DNA of 64,000 nt from Epiperipatus broadwayi (lineage: Eukaryota > Onychophora > Udeonychophora > Euonychophora > Peripatidae). The notes under the pieces are model-generated. The model was not told the origin of the DNA, searched no databases, and saw nothing but the letters and a program-made list of their open reading frames with translations. The translations under genes were made by a program, and so were the position numbers. This document shows, piece by piece, positions 1 to 11,024 of this stretch. How positions within the stretch are numbered: the stretch's first letter is position 1; every line of letters starts with the position of its first letter. The DNA is taken from the NCBI GenBank assembly GCA_028023455.1, contig JAQFVV010006215.1, positions 7,363,230-7,427,229 of the forward strand. The letters are read 5' to 3'.

Positions 1-380
1 GCAGTAGTAAAAGGGCAGTAGTTGGGGTTTTAGTGATAAATGTAAAAGCAGCAATTAGGCCAGCAGAACCGAGAGGGAGATAGCTTATTAGCCATTAATA
101 AAATTTGAAATCAAACGTAATAGTAATCGCAGAGAGTCAAACAAGGAAAATATAATAATAGTATTTTTTAACTGTATTAGTTTTAGTAAGTTCAACGTAA
201 AACAGTTTAAAAGTTTTTCTTTATCGGTGCTATACATTGTGTTTTAAAAGTAAACCTATTCGTTAAAAAAAATTTTTTTTAGGATATATTAAATAGTTAG
301 CAATAAAATAAAAGGAAGAAATCACCATTACCATCTATCACGATAATCATCCAAGGCCATGGATAATATGGAGAACAGAA

Positions 381-1330
381 TTGGACACATCTGGATTTCT
401 TGAATCTCCTCCAATAAGTATGACACCTGTCCAGCAAATGAGCCAGAGAGATATCAATCGGAAATATCTGGAGGAATTGTATAGGAGAAGTGAAGAGAGG
501 GCAAGAGAGCATGAAGAGGAAGCCCGAAGAAAAGAGGAGGAGTATAAAATATTTAACAGGCTGCTCTTTGACGAAATTGTCAAAGTAAAAAAAAAACCCA
601 AAGGGCTCTCGAACTTAATATTGAAGAACGCTACCTAGAAAACTGGAAAGAGGACAGAACTACAAATGAGAGCTGTCAGACCTTTGACAGCAATTGACCA
701 ATTTCTCAAATCAACAATAGTACAAGAGATGCAGCCTGCAGTACATTAATTTTGGATCTCAGGATTCAAACCCAGATTGATAAAATAATCACCATTCAGA
801 TATTTTCAGGAGAAATAGGAGAAAATCCTCACACACACTTGGATAGCTTGCGGGATTTTTTTCTCTGTATAAGATAAACTGTCGTGAACAGACTGTGATC
901 ACTAGCCATTACTTATATGGCTATGCAAGAGATTGGTTGGGGCAGGTTGACTAAAAAACCGAGCGACTTTGCCAATTACTGTAATGCATTATTGAAGTAT
1001 TATTGGAGTGAGGATTGGCAGAGCGGGATTCTAAATACGATTTGCCAGGAGAAGTAAGAAGCAATCAAAGAGACTTGCATGCAATTTTTCATCCGTCTGG
1101 TAAACCGATTTAGATCACTCACTGTGTTCAAGTTTTCAGATTCCTACATCATCTGTTCAATCCAACTGAATATGCCATTACCTATCCAATGGCTTATGGT
1201 CAGCAGCAGGATCAAAGAGGTGGAAGTCATGGTGGAATTTTTGATGACAATCAACTATGGCCCATGGAATCCCCACCGTCAATCAGAACAAAATATGCTG
1301 GGAGGGAATACAAGACTCAAATAACCCTGT
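381..1330 (+). pseudogene. gag-like region of the Gypsy element, broken
   Basis: The 85-codon frame at 381-638 is rich in E, R and K (a run of RSEERAREHEEEARRKEEE type), consistent with a coiled-coil Gag N-terminus. After the stop, a different frame around 760-870 reads as a gag-core-like segment containing IFSGEIGENPH, resembling the FSGE-type motif in Gag of retrotransposons. Further frames to about 1330 are interrupted. No CCHC zinc knuckle was seen. Position directly upstream of the protease supports the call; sequence evidence alone is modest. Start at 381 is simply the first ATG of the open frame. Confidence 0.55.
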
Positions 1331-1804
1331 TAGCACAACCCCACTACTCTCATTCTCCAACAAAAGGAAGCCTCTTAGGGGATATGAACCCCATATCAAT
1401 GGTTATCCAAGAAGAGGACCCCACCTGTGGAGTTCCTATTGGTCTGTTTCCAGTAATAAACATTGGAGTGGAATCCATTGAACTTCCTGCCCTCATTGAC
1501 ACTGGCAGTTTGATTTCCTGCATTTCAAAGGGATGGTTGCTATGAATGGAAGAACAGAGCGGATGTATACCCAGGTTACCATCCTGTCCCATCCAGATGA
1601 AACTGGCTGATGGAAAAAGAACCCAAGACTGAAGCATACCAAGTATGGTTAGAAATAATCTTCAGGAAAATAACCATTGGGCACACTTTCCTAGTTGTAA
1701 AAGGATTGGTCCATGATGTTATAATTGGATCCGATTTTCTGACCCAAAATAAGTGTATCCTTGACTATGCACGAATTCAATCATGGTCCAGCAAGAAAAG
1801 ATAG
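1189..1804 (+). pseudogene. Aspartic protease domain of the Gypsy element, frameshifted
   Basis: The frame at 1189-1545 contains LPALIDTGSLISCIS, the retropepsin active-site DTG with hydrophobic flanks; the Asp codon is at 1498-1500. The frame ends at a TGA (1543-1545), and the rest of the domain resumes in another frame at 1610-1804, where HDVIIGSDFL matches the conserved C-terminal retropepsin motif (hydrophobic-hydrophobic-G-x-DFL). The domain is therefore split by a stop plus frameshift. It would process the Gag-Pol polyprotein in a live element. It lies directly before the RT frame. Confidence 0.85.
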
Positions 1805-2973
1805 ATTTTAATGAAGCCAATGTCCTACCTGGAGTCCAAGTTCAGTGTATGGAGGCCAGCATCGATGAAAGCACCATCAAAGATAAGGTCAAAGAATCAT
1901 CACTAGAAACCATCGAGAATCAGTCCCAATTGCATCAACTATTAATGGCAAGTCAGCAAATCTCTCCAATCCCTGGAGAAATTAAAGGTTATGTCCACCG
2001 GATTCGTGTGAAGGAGGAAACCCACTTCCAGGCCCGGACATACCCCATTCCTTTCCAATATCAAGATGAAGGGAGCGCTCAGATCCAACAGATGATTACA
2101 TGGGGGGTAATTGAGAAAGGGTCATCACCATATAATAACCCATTAGTGGTTGTAAAAAAGAAAAATGGGTCTATAAGACAGTGTTTAGATGCCAGAATGC
2201 TCAACAATATCACGATACCGGAACGGGATATCCCACCACCTGTACAGGAAGTTTTTCTCAAATTATCTACAACGAATATTTTTTCCACATTAGACTTAAC
2301 TGCTAGCTATTGGCAGATAATATTACACCCCTAAGACAGAAAATACATGGCCTTCCATCACAATGGGCAAACACATCTGTTTAAGAGAGTACCTTTTGGG
2401 CTCATAAACAGCGGCGCTGGACTAATGAGGTGCTTGGACCAAGTTCTATCTGAAGATCTAAAAAAAAAATTAGTGTGCTATATCGATGATGTGGTCATTG
2501 CATCGTGCAACCCTCAGGAACACCTGGAGTACCTGAAGCAGTTCTTTTCTGAATGTGCCCAAAAGAATATTACTGTGAATCTAGAAAAGAGTCACTTTGC
2601 TCTAAAAGAAATTGCATTTTTGGGACACATCATAAATGGACAAGGAATTCAGACCTATCCGGATAAGGTAGAAGCATTCCAGAACTTCCCAAGGCCTATC
2701 AATAGAAAGCAGATTAGATCCTTTTTAGGCCTCTGCAATTATTACCATAAGTTCTATCCAGACTTTGCAAAAGATACCTCCACATTGCTGGAACTATTGA
2801 AGCAACACTGTTGGTGGGAATGGAATAAACAGCACAAGCAAGATTTTAAGAAAATCAAGGACAATTTTCTCCAGACTGTGATGTTATGTTATCCTGATTT
2901 AACTCACCCATTCTATTTGCAGACTGACAGCAGCAAGAAAGGTCTAGGTGTTGTACTGTTCCAGGTTAATTAA
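1783..2973 (+). pseudogene. Reverse transcriptase domain of the Gypsy element with in-frame stop
   Basis: Two open frames in the same phase, 1783-2334 and 2347-2973, are separated by one UAA (2332-2334) that falls between HP and DRKY of the conserved RT segment. Visible motifs: VVVKKKNGSIRQCLDARMLN (fingers), TLDLTASYWQI (first catalytic Asp region), FKRVPFGLINS, the catalytic YIDD at 2479-2490, LEKSHFALKEIAFLGHII (thumb), and the start of RNase H at LQTDSSKKGLG. The catalytic motifs are intact apart from the nonsense codon. The CLDAR form instead of the more usual CVDYR marks a distinct Gypsy subgroup that I do not place further. Confidence 0.93.
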
Positions 2974-3320
2974 GCAGGCCACCATCAGGTCTTGTACTTC
3001 AGTAGCCGTACATTAAGAGATGCAGAAAAAATTATACTGTCACTGAACAAGAGACTTTAGCCATTGTATGGGCGTGCAGCAAATTCAAGCAGATATTGCT
3101 GGGATCGGAAGTAATTATAATTACGGACCACTGGTGCTTGGAATTTCTGAATAAAAGTTATCTAAACAATGATCGCCTTATATGATGGAGCTTGTCACTG
3201 CAGAAATTCCACTACAAGATAATTTATTGTCCAGGCCCTGAAAATATTGTGGCCAAGGTATTGAGTCATCACCCAGTGGAAGTTAAACCTTGCAACCCTA
3301 TGATATCAGACCAACCATTA
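2890..3320 (+). pseudogene. RNase H and connection region of the Gypsy element, frameshifted
   Basis: After the stop that ends the RT frame at 2971-2973, RNase H-like residues continue through a frameshift near the A-run at about 3027-3034, with matches to an E-T-L-A-I-V-W segment and an I-I-I-T-D-H motif around 3045-3130. The frame that opens at 3192 starts with MSLQKFHYKIIYCPGPENIV, the conserved end of Gypsy RNase H and connection (F-x-Y-x-I-x-Y-x-P-G). Several stops and at least one frameshift break the domain. In a live element it removes the RNA strand of the RNA-DNA hybrid. Confidence 0.8.
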
Positions 3321-4545
3321 ATAATCATGACCAACATGTTGGCCCAGGAAATTGAAAAGAAACTTAATAATTTGCAGTATTGGCAGGAAAAGCAGCCCCA
3401 GTACAGAGATTTAATGCAAGAAGTCCAAAGGCAAGGAAACCCTGCTCAAGGATGTACCACTGGTAGGGAAAAAAGGAGATACAGATTGCAAAATGGACTT
3501 TTGCTGCAACAAACTGAGAATAGATTGTGGAAAATTCTCATACCACCTGATTTAAGAAGCCCACTAATCACTTATATGCACAGCCTGGTTCCAGAAAAAC
3601 TGAAGAAGCCCTGAGGCAGCAGTTTCATTGGCCACAGATGTATAGTGATATATTACATACCCTCCAGAAATGTAATACATGTGCTAAAAGCAAACCCCCA
3701 AATAAGATCTTCAGCAATACCCCCGTCTCCATTATCTCATTGGGACCCAACAAGGTATTAGCAGTAGACCACTATGGGCCACTACCATCCTATCATAGAT
3801 GTCGGTACCTTTTTGTCACCTACAACATATTTTCTAAGTATGCATGGGCCTACCCAGTCATAAGGGCAGATTCAAAAAGTGCAATTAGGGCATTACAGTG
3901 CAAGCAATTTGTGACTATCGGCAAGCCCGAAGCAATACTCTCAGATCATGGCTCGGCTTTCACTTCACGAGAATGGCAGATCTGGATAAAGAGCCAAGGT
4001 CTCAGGCATGTGATGACATCCATTAGAAACCCCCAATCCAACCCCTGCAAGAAGGTCATGCGGGAAATTAACCGGCTGTTTCGGATTACATCTACGATAA
4101 TCACCGGGGCTGGGTCAACCGAACAGAAGAAATTTTTCAGTATATTAATGGAACCATTAATGAGGCTACAGGGCTAACACCAATGCATCTTCATTTTGGT
4201 AAGCCAGAGCAAACATTAATTAAAATACCCCTGCCCAAGGATGATCAAGAAGTTGACAGAGAAGAGGACCGGCAAGCAGTTCATCATCGTCTGAAAGCCC
4301 AGGCATAAAAAAACAATTAAAGGAAACAAGGTCCTACCAATTTCAAGTTGGGGATCCAAAGCCCAGTAGCCAGGACCAGTGTAAATACAAGAAGTTTTTC
4401 CCACTGTATCAAGGGCCATATGTGATAAAACGGGTAAGCGGCCCAAATGCATATTTACTGGAGGATAATGGGACCATAAGAGGGACTTATAATGCTAGGA
4501 GTCTAAAACCCCTTGTATATCACCCACCATACCCAGGATTATAGT
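3320..4545 (+). pseudogene. Integrase domain of the Gypsy element, frameshifted and catalytically altered
   Basis: The N-terminal zinc region is split by a frameshift near 3590; KCNTC (residues 11-15 of the frame at 3638-4177) supplies the two Cys. The catalytic core shows LAVDHYGPLP (first Asp, residue 44) and LSDHGSAFTSREW (second Asp, residue 103). The third catalytic position, normally Glu in the NP-x-ER motif, reads NPCKKVMREI here, so Lys replaces Glu. A further frameshift near 4090 moves the C-terminal part into another frame, where GLTPMHLHFGKPEQ and a C-terminal FPLYQGPYVIKRVSGPNAYL segment can be read to a stop at 4543-4545. The domain is dead by sequence. Confidence 0.9.
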
Positions 4546-4663
4546 AGTTTTTTTTAAAAAAACAATAACAAAAAAAAAGAAATGGACACGTCACAGGATA
4601 ATATAAAAAAAAGACCAAATATAAATAATGTTAATCTATTAGATTTGTTAAATAAAATTTTAT

Positions 4664-4676
4664 TGAAGGGGGGATA
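4664..4676 (+). other. Polypurine tract of the Gypsy element
   Basis: A purine run (TTGAAGGGGGGA) follows the end of pol by about 120 bp. This is the position and composition of the plus-strand primer that lies directly before a 3' LTR. The LTR would then begin at about 4677 with TATAATAC, possibly a mutated TGTAATAC. Confidence 0.6.
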
Positions 4677-5100
4677 TAATACAAAATGTTCGCTAGATGG
4701 TAGATTTATTAATATGATCCGGGTATATAATTCAGTTTCATTTCTTCATTATATTTATATCCTGTACATTATGGGTTTTTGTTTATGCAGGCTTCATAGG
4801 TGGACACCTGTTGTAAGATCTTTTTTTTAACAATTTTTTTTTTGTTCCATCACTAAGGGAATGTGAAACAGTAAGGTCTACTTTGCAGATCTTCATTTCA
4901 CCTTTTCTCACCTATTTCCTACCCTCATTCCTTAGTTTGAACCTCAATCTATCGTAGTGTGTCTGCAATACGCTTATATACCGAAAATCCCACCTAATTT
5001 TAAACCACGAGCACAATGCTCGTATTATATATATAACTCATTCCCAAATAAAATAAAGTATTATGGATTATGTATATGTTCACATAATTTTGATTTATTA
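4677..5100 (+). repeat. Probable 3' LTR, right border unresolved
   Basis: Sequence directly downstream of the polypurine tract. It contains TATA-rich tracts near 4974-4981 and 5022-5034 and an AATAAA at 5047-5052, an order compatible with a U3-R-U5 layout. No second LTR lies in the window, so identity and right edge cannot be tested. Confidence 0.4.
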
Positions 5101-7370
5101 AAAAGTAGGTTATATAGGTCGTAATTGCATACACACTATGGTTGCATTTTAAAAATATCAAAATTATAAATTGTTAAAGTTATTTTGTTTGAATCTATTA
5201 ACAAATATATTACCGTTGTAATATATTTTGATTTAAAATAACATTCGTTTAGTAAATATTCGTTGAGTAAATAGATTCAAATATTGCAAGTTAAAAGTAA
5301 AATAATTTTCGTTTAATTTAATAAAAGTCATTCCAAATATTTCTTTAAAATAAATGAGGGACAATAGTTTAATTAGTTAATATTATATAAGTTTATCTAA
5401 AAACAGCAGATGTCCACTTAAGGTTTTCTTTAATTAATAAAAGTAATTTTTAATTAAATCTAGTTTGTAATTCGAAGGTCGACAGGGAAATTAACAAAAG
5501 AAATTAATTAATGTTGAATTCCTTTAGACATTCGGATAGATTTAATTACAGCTGATAAGTCTGATATATTTTTGTAATGCTCCAGGGCAGTTCTATTGTT
5601 AAAGTCTACTATAAAAAGAAGGGTTTTCTTTTGTTCTCGAGTTTGTATTCTAATGTTTCTAAGAGAAATCATTCTGAGTTCTATTCTAATAATTTGCTAA
5701 CCTTGACATGACAGAGTAGAGGCATCAAGATGACTATGTCCCCTCGGAATAGCCAGCCGCTGCTCCAGACCATCGGAAGCTATCACATAAGGAACCCCGA
5801 AACTGCTGCTGCTGCAAAAATATGAACATTCCAGATTTTCCTGCTGAATTATAAAACCTGCCGAACATCTACCTGCAAATGCGTCTCCAGAGGTAACCTA
5901 AATTAATCCAAGAACTCTTGTGATTCCTAACTAACATGCTATAGCTATTTTAAATTGTTTTCTGAAATTTCACATAACTTTATTATGTACTTCTTTAAAG
6001 TGTTCAAATATAATCAACAGTTTTGCTCTATCCTTGGGTTAATATTTTCTATTTATAAAGCTTTCTTTTATTTTATTATGATAATGTGTCAGAATTGTCT
6101 TTGACCGAGTGAACTATTCCCTTTATTGAAAGTAAGATGCCGCTATTAAGGCATATTTTAAATTTATAATTTTCCAATTTTATTATCTTGCAAATCACTC
6201 GTTCGAGGGTCATTTTTTCTTTAATATAATATAATCACATAGTTTAAAATCTACATGTTATTGATTTTAATCTAATATAAGAGTATGTGCGAGGTCAATG
6301 GTTAAATGTGTCCCTTAATGCATGATTGCGAATATAAATCTATACTTACTTTTTAAACCTGCAAGCATGCATTTTCCTATTTTTATTACCATGTTCTACT
6401 TTAATTACAAAGTTCATCATTGACGTCGAGAATGTGTGGACCCTTTTAAATGAATTTCTGGGAATTTGATTGGGCATTTCTCTTAATCCAAGTAAAACCC
6501 ATTCAGTATGTTTTGTATACACTCGTCTCAAATTGCTGGTAAATGGTTGTTGAGACCACTTTGTTTTATTTTTCCAAGGATTCTTTACACGGCTAAGGCC
6601 GTTCTCTTCACCTTTTTTGAAATTTCCAGGCAGAGTGTGTCCCCAAATGACACACCTGGGAATTAAACACAATCATCACACAGTCACTAAGTTTCGGCTG
6701 TTCATAAAATACTTTTCTACAGGTTAGCGGTGATATGCCCTCCGTAATTATTCCGGTCTTCAATATTGTTTTATTTTATATTTATTTTGCAAAGCATCCG
6801 TGACTTAAACGTGTCACACCCTCCAACTTTAATAAATTCATTATCAGCAATACTGACCTCCCAATGCAACTCTATTTTTATTATTCTCAAATAAATGTTT
6901 TGATCACATTCCCACTTTGTTGCTTAGTAAGCTTTAGTCTGTGCTATTCTCGAAATCAATAAATAATTTTTGAACACTTAATTTTCAAATATTTTCTTAA
7001 ACTTGTATAATTACTCAAAGCACCTCGCACATGTTCCTATCTCGTCAAGCACATTATCGTAATGCTATTAGCCCGAGGAATAGAATATATCACTTTGTTT
7101 TAAAGTCTTTTTGTCAGTTGTGGGAATATAATGCCAACAATTATTTAATACGCGTCCCTGTCTCATATAAGCAGACAGTGGCATTATATATATAATTTAT
7201 ATGAATAAATTTTGTGAAATTATTTAAAACTAAATTTGATCTCTTATTTTATTTGATTCCTATCACTGTCTCAGTCTATATATATATTTTCTGCATTTCT
7301 TTTGTAAATCCATAGGCGTTAATTAGCCACCCAAACTTCTTTTAGTATAAGAGTCTTTTGTTTCTCCCTG
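5100..7370. other. AT-rich non-repetitive DNA with a small GC-richer island
   Basis: No recognisable element. GC rises at about 5700-5900, where a TATA-like TACTATAAAAAG (5607-5618) precedes a 31-codon ORF (5730-5825) and a good donor-like CCAGAG/GTAACC (junction 5892/5893). A 108-codon minus-strand frame (6346-6672) has mixed amino-acid composition but matches no family I know. CpG dinucleotides are commoner here than in the middle of the window. Confidence 0.5.
6346..6672 (-). CDS. Unrecognised 108-codon ORF, coding status doubtful
   Basis: Longest minus-strand frame in the first 10 kb. The translation is basic, begins MCLIPRCVIWGHTLP and has no signal peptide, membrane span or known motif that I can identify. 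It contains several Trp and Pro residues, unlike the low-complexity translations of the surrounding AT-rich DNA, which is the only reason to list it. No splice sites, TATA box or polyadenylation signal clearly frame it. It may be chance, or part of an old mobile element. Confidence 0.15.
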   Translation of the reverse strand: MCLIPRCVIWGHTLPGNFKKGEENGLSRVKNPWKNKTKWSQQPFTSNLRRVYTKHTEWVLLGLREMPNQIPRNSFKRVHTFSTSMMNFVIKVEHGNKNRKMHACRFKK

Positions 7371-7372
7371 AC

Positions 7373-7700
7373 CACCAGGCACCGGTCAAAGATCATACTA
7401 GTAGTGGCATCAGATGCGTTGTCACATAGATGGCGCTGTGAAATTTGGGCTTTAGATTCGAACTTAGTATATCTAGAAGGCAACCCCTTCTAGAATGTTC
7501 AGTTTCATGTCTGGGGTTTGAATTCTACAGTGTGTTAGCGAGATAGAGATTCTGACTGTTACAATATATATAATTAACTCTACACTTGTAAGATTTTATT
7601 TGTATTATAACCATTGAAGAAACTTGTTACAATTATTTCTATTTTGACAAATATTAATTTAGTGCGGTGGTTACAAGAAATGGATTTATCGGAGTGGTTT
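7373..7700. other. GC-richer island, possibly a solo LTR or leader
   Basis: A patch with several CpGs and an inverted pair (TCTAGAAGG / CCTTCTAGA near 7470-7495) ends in a polyT/polyA-like region with TTGTTACAA motifs. It stands out from both flanks. The order is reminiscent of an LTR, but no second copy, primer-binding site or target duplication is visible. Confidence 0.2.
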
Positions 7701-9360
7701 GGTGGACGTTTTATACATAAAAAATACATTTATAAAGATGCAATCGAATTTCGCTGATTAGACGATTTTAATACATAAGTTTATTTTATTTAGATATTTG
7801 ATTTATAATAATTAAAATGAGAATACATTTTGATTGGCAGAATAAAACATTATTTCTTTCACATTTCAGCAGTTAACAATAGAATATAGTGAAAACTCAA
7901 TAATTACAGGAAAGGCTTATTTCAAGAAAGAGGGAGGACAGCTTCATGAGAAGTTGGATTTAAACTCCAACAAATAAAGAGAAAAACAAAATAGTTTATT
8001 ATCGCATATCATTACGATTTACTTTGCTAAACAGGCTGGAAACTAACTGTAAGAAATGGCAGTACTAGCATATTATCAGTGAGAGGAGATGGCACATTTA
8101 GCCAGGATAAGGTCATTCTCCAAATTTTCTTTAACGATGGTACATGCCAGCCTCATGCTAAAATGGTACAGGAAGAAAAGGTAGGTAGGAAGATTCTATG
8201 AACCAGGCTATGGCACATCCATACATTGCTTCATCTACTCTAATCTGCATTTTCTAGAAGTAAACATAGACTTCTTTTATGAACGAGAATACTAACAATG
8301 AAGCTTTGAATCCCTGGAGTGAGGTACAGGCGATTCAAAGCAGTATATAATATATATACTTGGAGGAGAAGAATGACTAATGAAAATCATCATGACTCCC
8401 TGGAGTGAGGTACAGGAGAATCAGATCGAAGCCTTATGTGGCTTATGAATAATTAGACATATGCTAGCAACACTATCATAATAACATAAAATCATTAAAT
8501 TTAAATATTAAAGAAATGCCTTAAATGGTTTAACAAATGCGTAATAATATGCTAAAATAATGACCCATGTAATCTAAAGTCATTGATTATAAATTAAACT
8601 ATTATTAATGGAGCGTGCATTGCTCCCCCTTTTTGAATCAATATTTTAACATAGGGAACAAAAACTAAAATTCACGCACTTAATAGTGCAAACTACAAAC
8701 AAATTTAAGTCACCAGCCTTGTTGGAAATGATGACTAATAAGAAATTAATAAAACTAATGGACACCAATATCCACCCTGGATTGTAAAAGTATTTATACG
8801 GATTGCAAAAGAATTTATACATTTTGCATAAATTTTTAATAAAATATTTATTTAAAAAAAGGTATTCATTTAAAGTATAAACCCAATCTTATGAGATTCC
8901 CCCCCCCCCTTTTCTTAGTTTGTAAGATCAGGTTTAATTGGCATTTACAAAGAAACTTAAGTGAGAAAATATAAAAATATTATTAAAATTAAATTATAAC
9001 CGCAATAAATGATAAAAATAATAAGAAGCATGAGTTGGATGACAGAATAGTTATATAGCAGAGAATTGATACAAAAGATTAACAGAGCTTTCAAAAACAT
9101 TAAACATAAAGAAAATATTATTTTACAAATTAAATTACAAAATTAGAATTGGTTAAGGCAATTATACAGTTTTTGGGCTGGTTACCTCAGGATTCCATGA
9201 AGTATTGATGAAGAATCTTCTGTGGCAGGCGGCATTCTTGGAGCTGCATCTTGGCATGAGTTGGGTTGAAGATGGAGGGCAGTGGCTTGGCCCTTCAAAA
9301 ATTGAAAGGACCTGAAGTCGGCTAGCAACGATTGACCAAACTCTGACATAATGGATTTTT
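7700..9360. other. AT-rich DNA with short repeats and two pyrimidine tracts
   Basis: A 20-bp direct repeat TCCCTGGAGTGAGGTACAGG occurs at 8311-8330 and 8397-8416; the first copy lies inside an inverted pair (CTTTGAAT / ATTCAAAG). C-rich tracts at about 8620-8630 and 8881-8894 read on the minus strand as A/G-rich tracts, like polypurine tracts. A GC-richer patch lies at 9210-9340. No coding region was seen. Confidence 0.4.
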
Positions 9361-9381
9361 AGCCCTAATTAGGTCAGTTTT

Positions 9382-9497
9382 TAGCTCCTCAGAGAATGTT
9401 TATTTTAATTAGGTTTCCTGTCTCTAATGGATCTTTAACTAGCTCATCAGAGAATGTTTATTTTAATTAGGTTTCCTGGCTCTAATGGATCTTTAAC
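9382..9497. repeat. 58-bp tandem duplication
   Basis: Two adjacent near-identical units begin at 9382 and 9440 (TAGCTCCTCAGAGAATG and TAGCTCATCAGAGAATG), each running on to GGATCTTTAACT. Confidence 0.9.
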
Positions 9498-9633
9498 TTA
9501 GAAGAGTTTTTACTCTATTGTTAGTAGAGATGCAGTCATGAGATAACTATCTAAAATCAATTCAAATGAATTTCCTGCTTGGAAATGGATTTGACAAAAA
9601 AATGTTAATAGCTAACTAAAATCCATTAGCTTT

Positions 9634-10154
9634 GTTTTAGAATTTACTTTAATTAGAACAAATTCCTTTTTTTTTTAAATCATGAAACAAGCTCCTCATC
9701 CCTTTAATTATTTTTAGACAATCATCTTGAATTTATATTTTTAGTTTTATGACAAAAGTAATTATAAAGTACTAAAATAAAAGTTTTAAAAAATTCAATT
9801 TTAAAAGAGTTTTAGAATTTACTTTAATTAGAACAAATTCCTTTTTTTTTTAAATCATGAAACAAGCTCCTCATCCCTTTAATTATTTTTAGACAATCAT
9901 CTTGAATTTATATTTTTAGTTTTATGACAAAAGTAATTATAAAGTACTAAAATAAAAGTTTTAAAAAATTCAATTTTAAAAGACACAAAATTATTTAATA
10001 TTTTTAATTACATATATAAGCTAGACAATCATCTTGAATTTATATTTTTAGTTTTATGACAAAAGTAATTATAAAGTACTAAAATAAAAGTTTTAAAAAA
10101 TACAATTTTAAAAGACACAAAATTATTTAATATTTTTAATTACATATATAAGCT
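9634..10154. repeat. Nested tandem duplications, 175-bp and 132-bp periods
   Basis: A 175-bp unit starting GTTTTAGAATTTACTTT lies at 9634-9808 and again from 9809. The inner segment starting AGACAATCATCTTG at 9891 recurs at 10023, giving a 132-bp tandem pair (9891-10022, 10023-10154) that ends with ACATATATAAGCT. Near-identity of the copies implies recent, two-step duplication. Confidence 0.92.
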
Positions 10155-10930
10155 CCTGTATATATCTGAGTCACATCTATGGAAGGTAATATTTAAAATA
10201 ATTAAAGAAGATTTTTATTTCAGATTTGTATTTATAAATCTCATAGATGCTTCTCAGAAATATACGTATAGTTTATATACATTTTATGACAAAAAAAGAG
10301 GAGCATGATGATACATGGGCTGTGGTAGAACTGTGAAACTTGATCTTGAACTAAGACCGACTATTTCAATACTAACGTATGAAATTTCTATTTAAGTATG
10401 TATAACAAGTGAAACAGTAATAGAACCCTTAAAATTAAAAGCTTTTAGAAACTCTGAAGAAGGGGAAACAGGAATGTTTAACAGCTAAACTAGACTCTAG
10501 ACTCTAAGCAGGAAGAAAAGAGACAAACAAATTTAAATATTTCAGTTACGGTAAAGATGACCACATGCTGTAAGTGGAAGGATAAAAAATACTTTAATTT
10601 TAATTAAAAGGAGCATTTGATCAAAATATGCAAGGAAAGTGATGCTAGAAGGAAATAAATATGAGGGAAATTTTTCAAAATAGGGAGATGACCAAATTAG
10701 TAAGCATCTACTTAAAAAAGTAAACTAGATGCTTCCAAGCAGTAATGCTAAAAGTCAAAGCTTTTCTGTAAAGATATTAATATGAAAATTGGAAGTGGAT
10801 TGGGAATATCAATAACGGCAAAGGAAGATGCATAGAACTACCTAGAATAGAAAAAACTGATATAAAGACACAAAATGTTAATGACCGCCTATAAAATTTT
10901 TTAGGAAAAGTACACATGCTAGGGAAGATT
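10155..10930. other. AT-rich DNA upstream of the second Gypsy pol
   Basis: No readable gag or protease was recognised, although by position this could be their remnant. It is purine-rich on the plus strand, like the pol relic that follows. Confidence 0.35.
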
Positions 10931-11024
10931 AAAGATTACATATTATATTTTCTGTTGTATATAGTTAAATGTAATATAGATCCAATCATTGGGAGACAAT
11001 AGTTTGAGAAATTGCAGAAGGTCC

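Larger units (their letters stand above)
1..5100 (+). mobile_element. Degenerate Ty3/Gypsy LTR retrotransposon (left end outside window)
   Basis: In order along the plus strand: a charged gag-like N-terminus, a gag-core-like stretch, an aspartic protease DTG, RT with YIDD, RNase H, an integrase with a CxxC zinc motif and DDE aspartates, then an A/G-rich polypurine tract. This PR-RT-RH-IN order is that of Metaviridae. Every domain is interrupted by at least one stop or frameshift, so the copy is dead. A 5' LTR is not visible and would lie before base 1 or is lost. A polyadenylation-like AATAAA at 5047-5052 lies in the probable 3' LTR; its right border is not resolved. The clade was not determined. 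Confidence 0.9.

Noticed and set aside
4582-4830. 82-codon ORF after the Gypsy pol
   Set aside because: It runs across the polypurine tract into the LTR, so it cannot be a normal product of the element; composition is that of noncoding DNA.
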